Virus record (IMG/VR): IMGVR_UViG_3300034170_000025
Coordinates: 1 to 58,179 of that record
DNA: 58,179 nucleotides
DNA from: a virus
Reading direction: 5' to 3' (one strand)
Each line of letters starts with the position of its first letter. Position 1 is the stretch's first letter. Below are positions 25,850 to 33,269 of this stretch, in pieces. The notes beneath the pieces are model-generated. The model was not told the origin of the DNA. It saw nothing but the letters and a program-made list of their open reading frames with translations, and searched no databases. The translations under genes and the position numbers were made by a program.

Positions 25850-25992
25850 TGCGTAAAATGAGTGCTGAAGAGTTTGGCAAAGACTACGAATACGAGAAAG
25901 CCAAGCGAAAGCAACGCAAGGAAGATCGAAACACACGTGATAATCGGCGATCTGGTAGAGACCGTTGGGAAGCAAAACCAGCAGACGAATAA
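25849..25992 (+). CDS. Small basic protein (paralog of gene at 29726)
   Basis: 47 aa. Contains YEYEKAKRKQRKEDR and RRSGRDRW; highly charged and likely RNA/DNA or protein binding. The 29726 gene has YQYEQAKKHARRA and RRSGRRGTGAW, the same plan. TAATG overlap with the previous gene. Confidence 0.65.
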   Translation: MRKMSAEEFGKDYEYEKAKRKQRKEDRNTRDNRRSGRDRWEAKPADE

Positions 25993-25994
25993 GC

Positions 25995-26023
25995 TGGACT
26001 GATTCAACTTATGGGTGTATAAT
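25995..26023 (+). promoter_or_regulatory. Weak sigma70 promoter
   Basis: TATAAT at 26018-26023 is perfect but the -35 (TGGACT, 25995-26000, spacing 17) matches at only four of six positions. It precedes the gene at 26067. Confidence 0.4.
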
Positions 26024-26066
26024 AACGGTGAGGCAAGGATGTCTTACAACCTATAAGGAGCCTAGT

Positions 26067-26249
26067 ATGGTTAATGCAGCACTAGCCGCATACTACGCGA
26101 AGGTGGCAGTCAGAACACTCAAGGTTCATCTTGAGAACTTCCGTGAATGTCTGAGAACATGCACAATCCCTGATCGTAGGGCTTGGCTTGAAATCAGGAT
26201 CAGTGAGTTAAGAACTGCTCTGTTTGATCGCACAGGTATGTGGTATTAA
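26067..26249 (+). CDS. Small unknown protein
   Basis: 60 aa, helical and basic. ATG at 26067 behind AAGGAG; the longer frame would start inside the promoter. Ends before a terminator. Confidence 0.62.
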   Translation: MVNAALAAYYAKVAVRTLKVHLENFRECLRTCTIPDRRAWLEIRISELRTALFDRTGMWY

Positions 26250-26251
26250 TG

Positions 26252-26275
26252 GCCCTCTTCGGAGGGCTTTTCTTT
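26252..26275 (+). terminator. Intrinsic terminator
   Basis: GCCCTC-TTCG-GAGGGC, TTCG tetraloop, followed by TTTTCTTT. Confidence 0.88.
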
Positions 26276-26298
26276 GCCTAAAATAAAGTAGAAAAGGA

Positions 26299-26326
26299 TT
26301 GACCCGGTAGGGTATTCCTGTAAAAT
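26299..26326 (+). promoter_or_regulatory. Sigma70 promoter
   Basis: TTGACC (26299-26304) and TAAAAT (26321-26326), spacing 16; leader TCACATCAACCAACAGAGGAGG resembles the other leaders. Confidence 0.62.
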
Positions 26327-26359
26327 GAGTCACATCAACCAACAGAGGAGGGTTAGTAA

Positions 26360-26554
26360 TTGAAGATTCCGATCATTACCAAACATAGCCACAATTCCCC
26401 ACTAGTAGTGGAAATTGATACTGACGATACAGGCTCACAATTGAAACTTTCTGACATAGAAACTGGTGCGGAGATTCTAATATTCGGAGATGAACTACAA
26501 AACTTGATTATCAGCCTGATCCAACTTGGAGTGGAATTGGAGAGAATGTCTTGA
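26360..26554 (+). CDS. Small unknown protein
   Basis: 64 aa, TTG start behind GGAGGG. Pattern of strands and acidic residues (VEIDTDDTGSQLKL). Not recognised. Overlaps the next gene (TTGA). Confidence 0.58.
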   Translation: MKIPIITKHSHNSPLVVEIDTDDTGSQLKLSDIETGAEILIFGDELQNLIISLIQLGVELERMS

Positions 26555-26733
26555 TAAACTATGAGCAGAAGGAAGACTTCATCCGAGTGAAGTGGAAGAA
26601 GAAAGAGCTTGGCCGGATTTATAATGAAGATGGCTCTTGGCATTATCGCCCACGAGGTTGTGAAGGTAAGATTCGTAGTGAAGAGTTCGTATCACTAACC
26701 GCATTGAAACGTTATTTGGAGGGTAAGGAATGA
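26551..26733 (+). CDS. Small basic unknown protein
   Basis: 60 aa, TTG start overlapping the previous stop. Lys-rich beta sheet pattern (FIRVKWKKKELGRIY). Not recognised. Confidence 0.55.
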   Translation: MINYEQKEDFIRVKWKKKELGRIYNEDGSWHYRPRGCEGKIRSEEFVSLTALKRYLEGKE

Positions 26734-26954
26734 TCACGTTAATATTTTTCAAAGTTGCTGTAACTGCCTCAATTGTATTCGCTCTCATGTGTCTGATCGA
26801 AGACTTTTGTAATCATGAAAATAAATCTAGAGGAGTTACTAAGCACAAGGTTCCAGATTTTGTGGCTTATGTGGGTGGGGCTTCGTTGATCATCGCAGTG
26901 GTATGCTATGTGGTAGCATTAATCATAGCATTAATCATGGCAGTGTGGCTGTAA
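26730..26954 (+). CDS. Small membrane protein
   Basis: 74 aa with two transmembrane helices (about 4-24 and 48-72) and a basic loop between. ATGA overlap with the preceding gene. Function unknown. Confidence 0.7.
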   Translation: MITLIFFKVAVTASIVFALMCLIEDFCNHENKSRGVTKHKVPDFVAYVGGASLIIAVVCYVVALIIALIMAVWL

Positions 26955-26966
26955 CCTCTTACTTTC

Positions 26967-26995
26967 AGCCGGGGATTACTTCCCGGCTTACTTTT
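26967..26995 (+). terminator. Probable terminator
   Basis: AGCCGGG/CCCGGCT 7-bp stem with 8-base loop, then TACTTTT. Confidence 0.7.
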
Positions 26996-27062
26996 ACGTT
27001 GGCAAAACTTTCGCCAAAAGGTTTCAATATGGGAATTTATCCAAATTGTTTTCCTTTGGTAG

Positions 27063-27430
27063 GAGAAACGGCCAGCTTTTTATAGAGATGTACATACATT
27101 AACTGATACAGGAGATACTAGACATGGCTTACAAACTTCGTTGTGACTACTGCAAGTGTGCCTTCACTGCCTCCACACGTAGTGCTCAGTGCCCTAAAAA
27201 TCATGGTCGATACCAGTCCACAACCTTCATTGAGGACGTGCTTGACACTGCCATAGACGTAGCAACCGCTGTAGCCGTGGCCCACGTCACGGGTGACATC
27301 TTTAGTGGCGCTGCTGACGTTGTGGGCAGCCTCTTCGACTGGTGATACGAGAAACGGCCAGCTTTTTACAGAAGTACCCGGACAGATTTTTATGCAAATC
27401 CCCGGCCAGTTTTTTACAGAGATGTGTCTA
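27063..27430 (+). repeat. Three dispersed copies of a CGGCCAG-T6-ACAGA motif
   Basis: Copies at about 27063-27094, 27349-27377 and 27401-27430 share (GAGAAA)CGGCCAG(C)TTTTTTA(C/T)AGA(GA)TG. The first two share GAGAAACGGCCAGC. They flank the small gene at 27124. Repetition is seen; role unknown. Confidence 0.7.
27124..27345 (+). CDS. Small zinc-ribbon-like protein
   Basis: 73 aa. CDYCKC near the start and CPKNH form a possible zinc site; the rest is hydrophobic Ala/Val-rich with GDIFSGAADVVGSLF, possibly membrane-associated. ATG behind AGGAG. Not recognised. Confidence 0.62.
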   Translation: MAYKLRCDYCKCAFTASTRSAQCPKNHGRYQSTTFIEDVLDTAIDVATAVAVAHVTGDIFSGAADVVGSLFDW

Positions 27431-27704
27431 AATCTGTAGAGAATTTGGGTGGGGCTTAGGCGCCCTTCCAGAGAAAGTTTTGAAGCACGCCACTGCCCCG
27501 TGGACGGACATAGAGAATCATTCTCAACTGGCTTTGATAGCAATTCTCATTTGATACTGAGTTTGAGATGTATTCTCATTACCAGAACGTCGCCCACACT
27601 TCCCACCTTGTACTCCAGTGTCTGGCCTTTCGGCTTTCGTTCCTGCTATGGCCTATTATACAGAATCCACCACAAGAGGCAACGGGTAACAGTTTTTTTT
27701 TAAT
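27346..27704. other. Non-coding stretch with short palindromes
   Basis: No convincing gene. It holds two copies of the CGGCCAG repeat and GAGAATCATTCTC, a 6-1-6 palindrome at 27513-27525, followed by two more ATTCTCAT copies (27543 and 27572). No ribosome site with a plausible protein was found. Confidence 0.55.
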
Positions 27705-27896
27705 CACAAAATTTACTATCACAAAATTTTTCATTTGTCAAAATTATATAAGGCAAAATTTACAGTGGCTAAAACCACATAAGGGAAAAATTCCAATTCC
27801 GAAAATTACGAAAGCACTTTTTTATTGTGGCGAAAATTACATAAGATGAAAAAATATTTCTGAAAATTACTACAAGCGAAAAAATTTTTACAGACA
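27705..27896. repeat. AT-rich array of degenerate 15-16-base units
   Basis: AAAATT cores at 27708, 27723, 27740, 27755, 27787, 27802, 27833, 27863 and 27881 are separated by about 15-18 or 30-32 bases. Diverged units fill the gaps near 27771, 27817 and 27849, giving about twelve units. Rough consensus is CGAAAATTACATAAG. Candidate origin iterons or regulator-binding array. Confidence 0.65.
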
Positions 27897-28017
27897 CGAC
27901 TAGTGCCTATATGTACAAGCGACCTATAAGCGCTTGACAGGAAAATATTCTTGTGCTATTCGCACGCGCTCCCGTCTCCTTATGTACTGGCTCTCTAAAA
28001 TAATTTGAAATTAAGTG

Positions 28018-28045
28018 TTGACGTGGTGTGTGATTTTGATAAGAT
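28018..28045 (+). promoter_or_regulatory. Promoter with upstream A/T element and flanking repeat
   Basis: TTGACG (28018-28023) and TAAGAT (28040-28045), spacing 16. TGGTGTG just downstream of the -35 pairs with CACACCA just downstream of the -10. AAATAATTTGAAA lies just upstream, as at the 31610 promoter. Confidence 0.7.
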
Positions 28046-28091
28046 GGCGGCACACCAAACGAAAGCCACTTACGGCTAAGGAAGAAAGGCA

Positions 28092-29132
28092 ATGACAACT
28101 CCAGCACAGCAGCCAAAATTTCCCATTGACTCATTCGTTGAGGTCGTGGCTGGGGGTTGGGGCTTATCACCTGACCGCATCGGCGAGGTCATGGTAATTA
28201 AGGGTTTCACTTTGCGAGGCTCGGACGAGACCGTCTATCATGTAGCGGACCTCAACGGTGAGGATGTATCCCACTCCGCCTGGGAGCCATCTTTTAAAGC
28301 GGCTGTAAAGCCAGCGACTCTGCCACAACCTGTTGTGCCACCTATGCCGGTTAGCTTTACAGCACCACCAAGCCCATACACTGATTTACAGCAAACTGCC
28401 ATCAATACTTTTCAAGCTATGTATGATGCAGCGGCGGCCTATCGCCGAGGCGAGCCATCGCCAAACGCTACTAGCTTGAATCCCGATTATGGCATTTGCG
28501 ATAACATCGACCGTTTTGCCCGTGCTAATGGTTCCACTGAAACGCCAATGAGCGAGGTTAAGGAAAACTTTATCCGCCAAACTGAGGTTTACAGCGGTAA
28601 CTACACTTACCCTGTGCCATGCCCAGAGGGTGGGGATGCGTCGAGCGCTTTTAGCCGGAACTCTAACAAGTGGAATGGCCCTTACGGCTTGAATCGCTTA
28701 GTGCAACTGGGTCAGCTTATCGAGTTGATCAAGAGTGACAAGTGGGAGGATTCAATGGTTAAACGTAAGACGCCAGCATTCCGCAACGGCTTGACAGTGG
28801 GTGATATTGTTGTGTATACTCGTCGAAGCGAGCATACTTACTGGGTATTTCGTCGTGATGATGAAAGCATGTCTCCAAGTTTTCATAAGATCGGAGAGCC
28901 TGACGACTATACCGACCTTGATTTGAACTATGTTCGCAAGGTTGATAAGGTCGATGTTCGTGACCGGACGGTTAGCGAGTTCTTGGCTGAATTGAAAGTC
29001 AAGCAAGAAGAGCAAGAAACTATCAATAAGCAGATGGCAGAGTTAGCAGCGTTGCTGGCGTCGAATAAAGCGGCTATTGCCTTGCTTGATTTTGGTTTGG
29101 CCGCTCAACACAAAGTTAAGCGCCTCGCTTAA
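28092..29132 (+). CDS. Unknown 346-aa protein with SH3-like ends and coiled coil
   Basis: Not recognised as a family. The N-terminal 80 aa (FVEVVAGGWG, IGEVMVIKGF) and a later segment (LTVGDIVVYTRR) look SH3/KOW-like. A Pro-rich linker sits around residues 80-95 and a coiled coil near the end (KQEEQETINKQMAELAA). The plan recalls the paralogs at 20536-23481. The middle block (about residues 100-210) is unassigned. Start ATG lies behind AAGGAAGAAAGG. It has its own promoter. Confidence 0.72.
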   Translation: MTTPAQQPKFPIDSFVEVVAGGWGLSPDRIGEVMVIKGFTLRGSDETVYHVADLNGEDVSHSAWEPSFKAAVKPATLPQPVVPPMPVSFTAPPSPYTDLQQTAINTFQAMYDAAAAYRRGEPSPNATSLNPDYGICDNIDRFARANGSTETPMSEVKENFIRQTEVYSGNYTYPVPCPEGGDASSAFSRNSNKWNGPYGLNRLVQLGQLIELIKSDKWEDSMVKRKTPAFRNGLTVGDIVVYTRRSEHTYWVFRRDDESMSPSFHKIGEPDDYTDLDLNYVRKVDKVDVRDRTVSEFLAELKVKQEEQETINKQMAELAALLASNKAAIALLDFGLAAQHKVKRLA

Positions 29133-29137
29133 AACAG

Positions 29138-29165
29138 TTGACGGGTTGTGTGGCTTCTGTAAAAT
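29138..29165 (+). promoter_or_regulatory. Promoter with inverted repeat around the -10
   Basis: TTGACG (29138-29143) and TAAAAT (29160-29165), spacing 16. A 9-bp inverted repeat TTGTGTGGC/GCCACACAA flanks the -10, whose right arm is part of the CACACAAAC leader. Confidence 0.7.
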
Positions 29166-29191
29166 GGGCCACACAAACAAGGGGATTCAAA

Positions 29192-29338
29192 ATGTTCTGG
29201 AAAATTTATAACAAACGAACTGGTATAATGGTTGAAAAGGTGTGGTACACTTTGGCTACTACAGCCGAGGAGGTTTACGCCCAACTGGAATATGAATTTG
29301 ACTTTGATATTCTGGTAGTTCCAGACTCTGAAGACTAA
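29192..29338 (+). CDS. Small unknown protein
   Basis: 48 aa from the ATG at 29192 (upstream in-frame starts fall in the promoter). MFWKIYNKRTG then an acidic, aromatic end. Not recognised. Confidence 0.6.
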   Translation: MFWKIYNKRTGIMVEKVWYTLATTAEEVYAQLEYEFDFDILVVPDSED

Positions 29339-29347
29339 AATCAGTCG

Positions 29348-29376
29348 TTGACAGCTAGAGCTAAAGCCGTCACAAT
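29348..29376 (+). promoter_or_regulatory. Sigma70 promoter, imperfect -10
   Basis: TTGACA (29348-29353) and CACAAT (29371-29376), spacing 17; leader GGCACACCAAATG. Confidence 0.55.
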
Positions 29377-29408
29377 GACGGCACACCAAATGTATAGAGG
29401 GTTACAAA

Positions 29409-29714
29409 ATGGCTACTGTATCTATCAGCAAAAAGCGTGAAATTCTTGATTCCGCGAAAGGCCAAATGTTCCAAGTGACTTTCGTCAAGGCAGACGGCAC
29501 AGTCCGTACCATGCAAGCCAAGAAGTGGATTGAGAAAGCCTTGGCAAGCGGTGACAAAAATGTACGTGGTGTATCCACTGTACCACCTGAGAACTATTCT
29601 CTTGTGGACATTGAAGCCTATAAGGCTGACCCTAAACGTTCGTACCGCTCGCTTAAGCTGGAAAGCCTCAAGAGCGCCACAGTGGCCGGTATCACCTACA
29701 CTTTCAACGAATAA
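29409..29714 (+). CDS. Phage SH3-like beta-barrel family protein
   Basis: 101 aa. FQVTFVKADGTVRTM early in the chain matches a common small phage family with an SH3-like barrel (FxVxFxKKDGTxRxM pattern, from memory). Function unknown. GAGGG precedes the ATG. Confidence 0.6.
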   Translation: MATVSISKKREILDSAKGQMFQVTFVKADGTVRTMQAKKWIEKALASGDKNVRGVSTVPPENYSLVDIEAYKADPKRSYRSLKLESLKSATVAGITYTFNE

Positions 29715-29725
29715 GGGACACGACA

Positions 29726-29863
29726 ATGCGTCTGATCAAAGTAAGCGAGTATCAAAAATCTTACCAATACGAACAAGCTAAGAAGCACGCCCGCCGTGCT
29801 GATATTGGCCGACGTTCGGGCCGTCGAGGCACTGGTGCCTGGGGTGTGTGGCGGGATTCATAA
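29726..29863 (+). CDS. Small basic protein (paralog of gene at 25849)
   Basis: 45 aa. YQYEQAKKHARRA and RRSGRRGTGAW parallel the 25849 protein. Strongly basic, likely nucleic-acid binding. Confidence 0.62.
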   Translation: MRLIKVSEYQKSYQYEQAKKHARRADIGRRSGRRGTGAWGVWRDS

Positions 29864-29870
29864 TAACTTC

Positions 29871-29920
29871 AAGGGCAGGCAATCTAAAAGGTTGACCTGC
29901 CCTTTTCATGTCTGTACAAT
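29871..29920 (+). promoter_or_regulatory. Terminator with -35 at its right arm
   Basis: AAGGGCAGG/CCTGCCCTT (29871-29879, 29896-29904) followed by TTTT. TTGACC at 29892-29897 overlaps the right arm; TACAAT at 29915-29920, spacing 17. Confidence 0.75.
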
Positions 29921-29955
29921 TCTCCTTATCGAAACGCAATTAAAGAGGCTGCATC

Positions 29956-30072
29956 ATGACACAAGAATACTCAACAGTAGAAGCTGCTTTCAACTGTGCA
30001 GAACTGGCCCATTGGTTCCAAATCCCTTGCAAGCTGTTTAAAGAGGCCGGCAAGTGGTGTGTGAGGTTCTGA
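29956..30072 (+). CDS. Short protein, 38 aa
   Basis: Starts MTQEYSTVEAAFNCAELAHW; an HTH-like helix is possible but too short to assign. AGAGG upstream. Adjacent to the next gene with one base between. Confidence 0.5.
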   Translation: MTQEYSTVEAAFNCAELAHWFQIPCKLFKEAGKWCVRF

Positions 30073-30073
30073 T

Positions 30074-30448
30074 ATGGCAGCTATTAGACGCCCGCCACGG
30101 GCGCCAGTAAAGCCTAGAGCTAAGCCAGTGGTGCCCTTGCACCAACGTATCCTGGGGAAGCATCAAGTCGAGCTTGATACAGTCGAGGATTTGAGGCACA
30201 AACTTGAGTTAGCATATGACGCTGACTCAATTGAGTATGATTCTTATCTAGACTGTCATGAGGTGCTAGACAATAGGGAGGCTAAAGCCCTAGAGGGCTT
30301 GGCAAAGTCAAGGGGAAAGCCCCCTGATAAGGTGGTCCCGATTAGGGTTAAAGTGGTTGAAACCAAACCATGGAAGCCCTGGCAAGTCAAGTTGTTTATG
30401 GTAGTTACATTTTTCGTATTCTTCAAATTCTTTTCTTTTAAGCCTTGA
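30074..30448 (+). CDS. Tail-anchored membrane protein
   Basis: 124 aa. Basic Pro-rich N terminus (RRPPRAPVKPRAKP), acidic helical middle, and a C-terminal hydrophobic segment rich in Phe (LFMVVTFFVFFKFF). Such a single C-terminal anchor implies an inner-membrane protein with a cytoplasmic domain. Function unknown. Confidence 0.68.
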   Translation: MAAIRRPPRAPVKPRAKPVVPLHQRILGKHQVELDTVEDLRHKLELAYDADSIEYDSYLDCHEVLDNREAKALEGLAKSRGKPPDKVVPIRVKVVETKPWKPWQVKLFMVVTFFVFFKFFSFKP

Positions 30449-30472
30449 TCTACAGCAAAAACGCTGTACAAT
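30445..30472 (+). promoter_or_regulatory. Promoter with hairpin in the spacer
   Basis: TTGATC (30445-30450) and TACAAT (30467-30472), spacing 16, with TACAGC/GCTGTA inverted repeat reaching into the -10; leader GGCCCAACACAACCAATAGG. Confidence 0.6.
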
Positions 30473-30499
30473 GGCCCAACACAACCAATAGGTGATAGC

Positions 30500-31195
30500 A
30501 TGTTTTACGTCCTTAACCCAGTATCCAGCAACTCTAAAGTGGGCCCAATGCCTGTTAGCACGTCGAATAGCTCGACATGTCCGGATGCTTGCCCTCTCAA
30601 GTTGAAAGGCTGTTATGCAAAGTACGGCCCAAGCGGTATGCACTGGCGCCGACTGGATGAAGGGCAAAGCAAGAACGCCAAAGAGTGGGGCGAGTTTCTT
30701 AAAGACGTAAAACGTTTGGGCCGTGATGTTTTGTGGCGTCATAACGTGGCCGGTGATTTGAACGGCGTAGATGACTGCCTCGACACTACTGGCCTTAATC
30801 AGTTAGTTAACGCCAACAAAGGCAAACGCGGTTTTACATACACACATTATCCGGTACTTGAGCAACAATCCCCACACGCTCCCCATAATAGCGAATGGAT
30901 TAGAGTTGCCAACCTTCAAGGCTTTACAATCAACCTTAGCGGCAATGACGTTAATCATGCCGACAAGCTCAAAGCACTTGACATTGCCCCGGTTGTCGTG
31001 CTTATGCCCCGTGGTGCTGAAAAGGTTAGCTACACACCCAAGGGCAATAAGGTGGTGATTTGTCCCGCCGAAGGTAGCGACAAAGTTACATGCCTAACGT
31101 GTGGTTTGTGCCAGCTTCCTAAACGAGACTACATTATCGGGTTTCGGGCTCATGGTACAGCGGCGAAGACAGTTGAACTAATCGCAAGGGGTTGA
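30500..31195 (+). CDS. Cys-rich conserved protein (DUF7227-like)
   Basis: 231 aa. Conserved-looking blocks: CPDACPLKLKGCYAKYG, WRHNVAGDLNG, GFTYTHYPV, CPAEGSD, CLTCGLC and GFRAHG. At least seven Cys suggest zinc or Fe-S binding. A conserved phage and plasmid family of unknown function that I place in DUF7227 from memory. Has its own promoter. Confidence 0.65.
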   Translation: MFYVLNPVSSNSKVGPMPVSTSNSSTCPDACPLKLKGCYAKYGPSGMHWRRLDEGQSKNAKEWGEFLKDVKRLGRDVLWRHNVAGDLNGVDDCLDTTGLNQLVNANKGKRGFTYTHYPVLEQQSPHAPHNSEWIRVANLQGFTINLSGNDVNHADKLKALDIAPVVVLMPRGAEKVSYTPKGNKVVICPAEGSDKVTCLTCGLCQLPKRDYIIGFRAHGTAAKTVELIARG

Positions 31196-31202
31196 TAGAA
31201 TG

Positions 31203-31239
31203 AAAGGCGCCAGCATAATAGCTAGGCGCCTTTTCTTTT
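31203..31239 (+). terminator. Strong intrinsic terminator
   Basis: AAGGCGCC/GGCGCCTT (31204-31211 with 31225-31232) and inner AGC/GCT, then TTTTCTTTT. Confidence 0.88.
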
Positions 31240-31251
31240 GAGGTTTACAAA

Positions 31252-31590
31252 GTGAATTCAAGTGTATACGCTGCGCTCAATAGTTGTTCAACCACGGGCC
31301 TAGAAGAGCAAATAGCCTACATGGAATGCCCCACAGGCCAGATTGTAAGACTATTCCGTGACCACAAAGGATGGCATAGGATTGTGCTTTTTGAATCGAT
31401 TGCGCCCAATAGTGGAGTTTCCGCTGTACTTGTGCAAGCCGACGGCGAGGTACACTATAAAGAAACTGCGCCACAAGCAAGGGGAAATAAGTATACAAGA
31501 ATGCTACAGGTTGTGTTGACATTGTGGGGCATTAAGTGGTATCGCTCAACTCTGCTAACAGTTGCTGGCGCCGCTTGCTACAAAGACTAA
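31252..31590 (+). CDS. Unknown 112-aa protein
   Basis: GTG start with a weak TGAGG site. N-terminal 85 aa mixed, with a hydrophobic segment near the C terminus (RMLQVVLTLWGIKW). Not recognised. Start is uncertain. Confidence 0.55.
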   Translation: MNSSVYAALNSCSTTGLEEQIAYMECPTGQIVRLFRDHKGWHRIVLFESIAPNSGVSAVLVQADGEVHYKETAPQARGNKYTRMLQVVLTLWGIKWYRSTLLTVAGAACYKD

Positions 31591-31609
31591 AATAATTTGA
31601 AAAAGAGTG

Positions 31610-31637
31610 TTGACAGCCATAACCAACGCTGTAGAAT
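31610..31637 (+). promoter_or_regulatory. Promoter with upstream AATAATTTGAAA element
   Basis: TTGACA (31610-31615) and TAGAAT (31632-31637), spacing 16. The bases before it match those before the 28018 promoter. Confidence 0.68.
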
Positions 31638-31706
31638 TGACCACACAAGAGGCGAACAAGCCTCACAAGGCCGAAAGGCTAAACCTGCATACTAGGAATC
31701 GCACCC

Positions 31707-31997
31707 ATGAAAGCTGTTAAATTCGATCTTCGCACCATGTCCGCTGACGCTGTAGTTGAACTGTCCAAAGTGTTGGCAAATAGTGGTGCTTTTCGAATTG
31801 AGCGGGGTGTGCGTTTCTCGGTTGTAGGCGAATCTTACAAGGTGTGGCAGTCTCAGAATGGCCTGTTTGTTTGGGTTGATAATTCCGGCGAACTGCATCA
31901 GGGTTACAGCGAAAATAAATTTAAAAAGAGTTTGCTTAAAGAATTCATTGCGGTAGAATACAAACAACAAAATGTAGTTTCTTTTGTTCCAGCCTAA
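31707..31997 (+). CDS. Unknown 96-aa protein
   Basis: Not recognised; beta-rich (GVRFSVVGESYKVWQSQNGL). The leader carries two mini hairpins (GAGGC/GCCTC and AGGCC-GAAA-GGCT) before AGGAA. Confidence 0.62.
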   Translation: MKAVKFDLRTMSADAVVELSKVLANSGAFRIERGVRFSVVGESYKVWQSQNGLFVWVDNSGELHQGYSENKFKKSLLKEFIAVEYKQQNVVSFVPA

Positions 31998-32024
31998 TTA
32001 AACCAATTTAAAAGGTAACGCATC

Positions 32025-32384
32025 ATGTCTTACAAAGTCGAAGCTGTTAAAGAACTGGCCCAAGAAATTAAAGCTGCTGGCTTTCGTGTGTTTATCGCTA
32101 AAAGTGGGACACACGGTTTCTACACCGACGCGGCTGGCACTAAGGTTGTGAGTTTCCAATTTGACCTGGGCGGTTTCAAATTCACCGGAAACTATAAAAC
32201 CAGCCAACCAAGCCGAACTGGTACGGGTTGGCAGTTGCAAGATGGCAGCTTTGAAGACATGTTCAAACAAATGCCACCAAATTGGGCTGTTGGTAGTGGT
32301 ATCGATTGGAAATATACCACGCTTGAGCAACACTTGAAGACTTATCAAGCAAGCTCGCAATACGTTGAAGTGGGTGTAGAATGA
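32025..32384 (+). CDS. Unknown 119-aa protein
   Basis: Not recognised. Strand-rich middle (GFRVFIAKSGTHGFY, VVSFQFDLGGFKF), helical end. Overlaps the next gene by ATGA. Confidence 0.65.
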   Translation: MSYKVEAVKELAQEIKAAGFRVFIAKSGTHGFYTDAAGTKVVSFQFDLGGFKFTGNYKTSQPSRTGTGWQLQDGSFEDMFKQMPPNWAVGSGIDWKYTTLEQHLKTYQASSQYVEVGVE

Positions 32385-32569
32385 AAACTATTCACTACGG
32401 TATGACCGAAGCTCAAGCCCGCCGCAAAGCTGGCAGTAATGGAAGTTTTCAAGGGCCATTGCCTTTGTGTGGCAATGGTAGTTTTCACGTTGACGTCACT
32501 AGCGCCCATTGGGCTGTGACTTGCGAGGCTTGCAAGGCTACCCTCAAAACTCGCCCTGCTTACCTGTAA
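32381..32569 (+). CDS. Small zinc-binding-like protein
   Basis: 62 aa. A single CEAC pair plus an upstream Cys and His (CGNGSFHVD) could form a zinc site. Not recognised. Confidence 0.6.
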   Translation: MKTIHYGMTEAQARRKAGSNGSFQGPLPLCGNGSFHVDVTSAHWAVTCEACKATLKTRPAYL

Positions 32570-32577
32570 AACAACCC

Positions 32578-32610
32578 TTGCATTGCCCGTTCAAACTGAT
32601 AGAATGGGCA
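32578..32610 (+). promoter_or_regulatory. Promoter with repeat around the -10
   Basis: TTGCAT (32578-32583) and TAGAAT (32600-32605), spacing 16; TGCCC/GGGCA flanks the -10 and ACACACAAAC leads. Confidence 0.6.
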
Positions 32611-32636
32611 CACACAAACGATAGAGGCAACGCAAT

Positions 32637-33236
32637 ATGGAACGCTATTTCATTCGCAACTGCTTAGGCCAGATTGTAGGCAATCCCAAGGGTTACACCA
32701 CCTACAAGGGCGCCAGTATGATCTTTAATCGTCAGAAAATGCAGGTTGAGTTGATTGACCTTGCCCACGAGCTTGGCGTTAAAGGCAGTTCGCAAAATAG
32801 TGTTTTGATTGGCTCTATCAAGTTGGAAAAGGTGGGCGAAGAGCCTGTCAAATCTCTGACTATTGTTCGAGTAGAGGGCCAGACTGGTCGTGGAATGTAT
32901 GACCATCTGTGGTTTGACTGCGGTCTACCTAACGACTCCGCACACCCAACCGTACTATCTGACTCACTGTATCAGAAAAGTTTAGCTAAAAATGGCTTTG
33001 GTCATACCTGGGAACCAAGGGGGCACCGGTTCGGCTTTCTTAACCTGGACATGCTACGCCGTTGGATTTACTCTGACGACTGGGTCACTGCATTAAGTGA
33101 TAGAGGTGCCGTCTTGTGTACCTACAGTGTTCCTGTAGATTCTGTTATCGTGGGACGAACTCAAGTGACGTTTGACTACGAAAAAGCTGTTTGCCTTTAT
33201 CGAAAACCGCTTGCAAGCGTCTTGGAACAAGACTAG
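32637..33236 (+). CDS. Unknown 199-aa protein
   Basis: Not recognised. Mixed alpha/beta; DHLWFDCGLPNDSAHPT mid-chain and PRGHRFGFLNLDMLRRW later are distinctive. AGAGG precedes it; it has its own promoter. Confidence 0.66.
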   Translation: MERYFIRNCLGQIVGNPKGYTTYKGASMIFNRQKMQVELIDLAHELGVKGSSQNSVLIGSIKLEKVGEEPVKSLTIVRVEGQTGRGMYDHLWFDCGLPNDSAHPTVLSDSLYQKSLAKNGFGHTWEPRGHRFGFLNLDMLRRWIYSDDWVTALSDRGAVLCTYSVPVDSVIVGRTQVTFDYEKAVCLYRKPLASVLEQD

Positions 33237-33269
33237 AATACTCACACACCAACAAAGGAACCAAGCAAA

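Noticed and set aside
27705-27896. CRISPR array in the AT-rich zone
   Set aside because: Units are 15-16 bases and adjacent, without spacers.
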